In this document: piece after piece, positions 7,378-10,010 of the stretch
How the letters are laid out: every line of letters starts with the position of its first letter
How positions within the stretch are numbered: the stretch's first letter is position 1
DNA from: Moraxellaceae bacterium
Lineage (GTDB): Bacteria > Pseudomonadota > Gammaproteobacteria > Pseudomonadales > Moraxellaceae
NCBI GenBank assembly: GCA_021156385.1
Contig: JAJNDL010000036.1
Location: 1 to 10,010, forward strand
Direction of reading: 5' to 3'
Length of the DNA: 10,010 bases
Made by a program: the position numbers and the translations under genes
Notes under the pieces: model-generated
The model's database searches: none
Seen by the model: the letters and a program-made list of their open reading frames with translations, nothing else
Told to the model about the DNA's origin: nothing

Positions 7378-8740
7378 GAACGCGAAGTACAGGAACGGGG
7401 AGTGGCTCTGCGCCAGCAGTCGCGAGACGGCGAGCGTGAACAGCGGCAGGGCCAGGGTGAGGTAGACGAGATCGGCGCGCTGATGCCAGGCGGTGGCCGG
7501 CGTGAACTGCGGTCGTCCCACATAGAGCGGCTCTATGAGGTAGATGGCAATGAAGGCCAGCGACAACATCAGTACGGCGAATTCGGGGTAGAAGAGGTGC
7601 ACGCCATCACCCATCCATCCGTTCATGCCGACCATGCCAGCATAAACGTTAAGCCCGTCGGGAATGGTTGGCGCACGGAACATGGTGAGTACGAACACCG
7701 TAACCGTCATGCAGATGATCGTGCGCATGACGCCGGCCATGCCGGCGGAGCGGCTGTTGTTGAGTCCGACCAGGCGCTCGAGCGGCAGCACCAGGCCGTA
7801 GAACGCGCCGACGATGACGAAGGTCCAGTTCGCGCCATGCCAGATGCCGGAGAGCAGCATGGTGATGAAGAGGTTGCGCCAGGTGAGCCAGCCGCTGCCG
7901 CTGTTGCCGCCCAGCGGGATGTAGACGTAGTCGCGCAGCCAGGACGACAGGCTGATGTGCCAGCGCCGCCAGAATTCCGAGAAGGACTGGCTGAGGTAGG
8001 GCGTATTGAAGTTCTCGGTGAATTTGAAGCCCATCATGTAGCCGAGGCCGACGGCCATGGAGCTGTAGCCGGAGAAATCGAAGTAGAGCTGCGCGGTAAA
8101 GGCGAGGGCGCCCATCCAGCTGTCGACGAGGCCGGGGCTGCCGGAGCTGAAGCACATGTCGACGATGGGAGCGAGCGAGTCGGCGATCAGCACCTTCCGC
8201 GCGGTGCTTGAACTGGTGGGCGAGGTCCTTGTAACGCAGGATGGGTCCGGCCACGAGCTGCGGATACAGCGAGATGAAGGCGGCGAAGTCGACGAAGCGG
8301 CTGACCGGCGCGGCGTCGCGACGGTAGATGTCGACCAGGTAGCTGATGCAGTGGAAGAGGTAGAAGGAGATGCCGATGGGCAGGAGGATGTCCGCCAGCG
8401 GCAGCGGCTCCGTGCCGAAGGCCTGCAGCATCAGGTTGAGGTTGCCGATGCCGAAGTTGGTGTACTTGAAATAACAGAGCGTGGCGAGATTGCTGACCAC
8501 GCCCAGCGTCAGCCATTTCTTGGAGTCGGCCTGCTCGCGTTTGGCGATCTGCAGCCCCAGGACATAGTTCCACGCCGTCAGCGCGACGAAGAGCAGCAGG
8601 TAGTCGATGCGCCACCAGGCGTAAAAGGCATAGCTGCCCGCCAGGATGACGTAGGACTTGCCGCGGAACGGCGTCAGGTAGTATGCGAGCAGGAAGAGCG
8701 GTAGGAAGATGAACAGGAATATCGGTGAAGAGAAAACCAT
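7375..8740 (-). pseudogene. algI: algI, membrane-bound O-acyltransferase, disrupted by an internal frameshifting deletion
   Basis: AlgI is the multispanning MBOAT enzyme thought to pass acetyl groups across the inner membrane to AlgJ/AlgX. Residues 1-180 from ATG 8740 match the family (MVFSS start, YAFYAWWR, YFKYTNFG, LLPIGISFY, FISLYPQLVAGPILRY) up to His-Arg at 8206-8201. The family then resumes in another frame with RKVLIADSLAP from about 8199 and continues to the stop at 7375. That part includes YFDFSGYS, EFWRRWHISLSSWLRDY and the active-site region GIWHGANW. Compared from memory with Pseudomonas AlgI, roughly 18 residues around the conserved EGCTRFM segment are absent at the join. The frame relation means the loss is not a multiple of three (remainder 2), so about 50-60 bases are missing. 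Read on in its own frame, the 5' part continues as unrelated sequence to 7649. Both halves are otherwise well conserved, so the break is recent or an assembly error. An intact version would have about 473 residues. Confidence 0.88.
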
Positions 8741-9080
8741 GATGTTCGGGTCCCTGCGTGGATGACGGGGGACGGGCTGCGCGCGCCGGCCCCGGCAGGG
8801 CGCGCGCGACGTTGCGCGCTTCCCGCTGGGTGCCGGCGTTTCCGCCCGTCCGTCCTGACTTCACGCCCCGTTGCCGCGGCCGGAGCGCCGGCGGCGACGG
8901 GGCGACAGCACGGAAGACCATTCCCTGTCTTCGCGAGCATCCTGTGGGCGATGGCGCATATGGGCGGCGATGCTTTTACGGGTTCTTCTGGCGCCGCCTG
9001 CCGCGTCATTGCCGCTGACGCGCCGACCTTGTGCCGGGCCTGCGCGGGTAGTCCTGAAACTGTTGCCGTGCCCTGCGCCG
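8741..9080 (-). other. Intergenic region upstream of algI; possible operon promoter and leader
   Basis: This 340-base stretch lies between the stop of the upstream gene and algI. I see no convincing gene in it; the open frames are Arg/Ala/Pro-rich and lack family resemblance. It is very GC-rich and contains two mutually exclusive inverted repeats, GCGCGCC (8781-8787) with GGCGCGC (8799-8805), and GCGCGC (8802-8807) with GCGCGC (8814-8819). I find no clear sigma-E (GAACTT-type) or sigma-54 (GG/GC) promoter by eye, and no T-tailed terminator after the upstream gene. The whole block could therefore be one transcript. The algI start has only a weak AGGGA about 14 bases before it. Confidence 0.45.
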
Positions 9081-10010
9081 CTATTTCGCCGCCTGGGGCG
9101 GTGTCGCGGCGCTTGCCGTGGTGACGCTGCCGTTGTAACGGCGCAGCAGGCTGCCGGGCTGCACGCCGAAGACGTTGCCCTTCACCACGCGCGCGACAAC
9201 GCGCTTGTCGCTGGCCTCGCGCACCTCGAGGATGGCAATGCGCATGCCGTCCTGGCGAAGCATGAGGCCGGTGCTGGCATCGGGCTCGAGGAGGTCGGGG
9301 CCGTGCACGGCGAAGCGCTCGCCGACGCGCAGCGGTGCCGCGCCGCTCTGCATGACGACGTTGTCGCCCTCGCGTGCGATCACGTCGGGCGGCACCAGCT
9401 CGGCGAGCAGGGCATTGGCGAAGAGGCGCGCGACTTTCTGGTAGACGGCACTCACGCGCGTGCGGGCCTGCTGCGGGGTGATCTGCTTTTCCTTCGTCAA
9501 CGCTGCCATCTGCTGCAGCGCGGGGTCGTGGGTGCCGAGCTTGAAGACGCCGGTCTTGACGATCTCGGCCTGGCCGTCGACGTTCCGGATCAGGCGGTAG
9601 TTGAGCACGAAGCGGCCGTCGAGGCGGCTGGTCAGCACGCCTTTCTTCATCTCGATGGCGGCCATGCGGAATTCCTCGACCTGCACGGTGATGAAGCTGT
9701 CGGCACCGGACTGCGACGCCAGCTGCGCCCAGTCCACCTGGCCGGGATTGTCGGCGGCGCCCTCGAACTTCTGGTCGGCGTCGGCCGGCATGGCCTGCAC
9801 GATGACGCGCGTCTGCTGGTCCATGTTCTTCGAGACCAGCGTGCGGAAGGCGGCGATGTCGTCCAGCGTCTGCTTCATGGCAAGGATGCCTTCGTGGTCG
9901 GCCATCTCGGCTTCTTCTTCCTGCATGAAGCGGAAGGGCAGCACGGTGAGCCGGATCTTCTCCTGGCGCTTGGCCAGGCGCAGCTCGGGCGACACCACCT
10001 CGGCGCTGAC
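9081..10010 (-). CDS. Unrecognised protein, 3' part; CsgG/FlgT-like architecture possible
   Basis: The frame is open to the right edge (the GTG at 9998 is simply an internal Val codon), so the N-terminus is missing and at least 309 residues are encoded here. An early strand reading IRLTVLPF, followed by a stretch that ends SGADSFITVQVEEF, resembles the nucleotide-fold-like domain of periplasmic or outer-membrane CsgG/LpoB/TolB-N-type proteins ('VLPF' strand, then 'GAD' and a strand). A later helix (about residues 180-205) leads into a beta-rich C-terminal domain with the phrases LRVGERFAVHGPD and RVVKGNVFGVQPG, which recalls the C-terminal barrel of FlgT-like proteins. This is a weak pattern resemblance and the function is unknown. 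It is on the same strand as the alginate operon, 340 bases upstream of algI, so co-transcription is possible but not shown. Confidence 0.7.
   Translation of the reverse strand, partial: VSAEVVSPELRLAKRQEKIRLTVLPFRFMQEEEAEMADHEGILAMKQTLDDIAAFRTLVSKNMDQQTRVIVQAMPADADQKFEGAADNPGQVDWAQLASQSGADSFITVQVEEFRMAAIEMKKGVLTSRLDGRFVLNYRLIRNVDGQAEIVKTGVFKLGTHDPALQQMAALTKEKQITPQQARTRVSAVYQKVARLFANALLAELVPPDVIAREGDNVVMQSGAAPLRVGERFAVHGPDLLEPDASTGLMLRQDGMRIAILEVREASDKRVVARVVKGNVFGVQPGSLLRRYNGSVTTASAATPPQAAK

Noticed and set aside
7375..8193. A separate gene starting at GTG 8193 coding for the second half of AlgI
   Set aside because: No ribosome site precedes it, and the sequence is the middle and end of one MBOAT protein. 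Homology continues upstream of the GTG (Arg-Lys), so this is a fragment of the broken algI.
8190..8210. Programmed frameshift in algI
   Set aside because: A slippery shift would keep all residues. Here a conserved block of about 18 residues is missing, which calls for a deletion.
6114..8211. Plus-strand open frames opposite algJ and algI
   Set aside because: They are antisense to strongly conserved proteins and have no ribosome sites or recognisable domains.
8674..9009. Small minus-strand gene in the algI upstream gap
   Set aside because: It overlaps the well-supported start of algI in another frame, is Arg/Ala/Pro/Ser rich, and has no recognisable domain or ribosome site.
1..10010. CRISPR arrays, tRNA or rRNA genes, insertion sequences, phage genes
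   Set aside because: I saw no regularly spaced repeats, cloverleaf-like or rRNA-like sequence, and no transposase or phage motifs.

Overview
The window carries most of an alginate biosynthesis and export operon in GC-rich DNA. The codon use, the family matches and the overlapping gene junctions point to a Gram-negative proteobacterium with a periplasm and outer membrane. A beta- or gammaproteobacterium outside the classic Pseudomonas/Azotobacter layout seems likely, but no marker here fixes the taxon.

Layout. On the plus strand, bases 1-1177 hold the 3' part of a gene for a right-handed parallel beta-helix protein with a long Pro/Ala-rich tail; its start lies outside the window. It converges on the alginate operon, and the two are separated by about 380 bases of non-coding DNA ending in a strong bidirectional Rho-independent terminator (1512-1540). 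All other genes are on the minus strand. Read from right to left they are: the 3' part of an unrecognised secreted or lipoprotein-like gene (10010-9081), a 340-base gap, algI (8740-7375, disrupted), algJ (7364-6225), algF (6190-5537), algX (5527-4151), algL (4161-3004) and algA (3044-1554). From algI to algA the junctions are tight: gaps of 10-34 bases, then overlaps of 11 and 41 bases. This indicates one co-transcribed, translationally coupled unit.

How the genes work together. AlgA supplies GDP-mannose in the cytoplasm. AlgI (membrane O-acyltransferase), AlgJ, AlgF and AlgX form the machinery that moves acetyl groups across the inner membrane and onto periplasmic mannuronan. AlgL is the periplasmic lyase that trims or clears polymer. 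The polymerase and export genes (algD, alg8, alg44, algK, algE) and a certain algG are not in the window.

Points that stand out. First, algI is broken: its first 180 codons and its last roughly 273 codons lie in different frames, and about 18 conserved residues are missing at the join near base 8200. Second, the gene order I-J-F-X-L-A differs from the Pseudomonas order G-X-L-I-J-F-A. Third, AlgJ has Glu where the family's catalytic Asp-x-His motif is expected, while AlgX keeps the Asp. Fourth, two flanking genes of uncertain function, the beta-helix protein and the CsgG/FlgT-like protein, border the operon.
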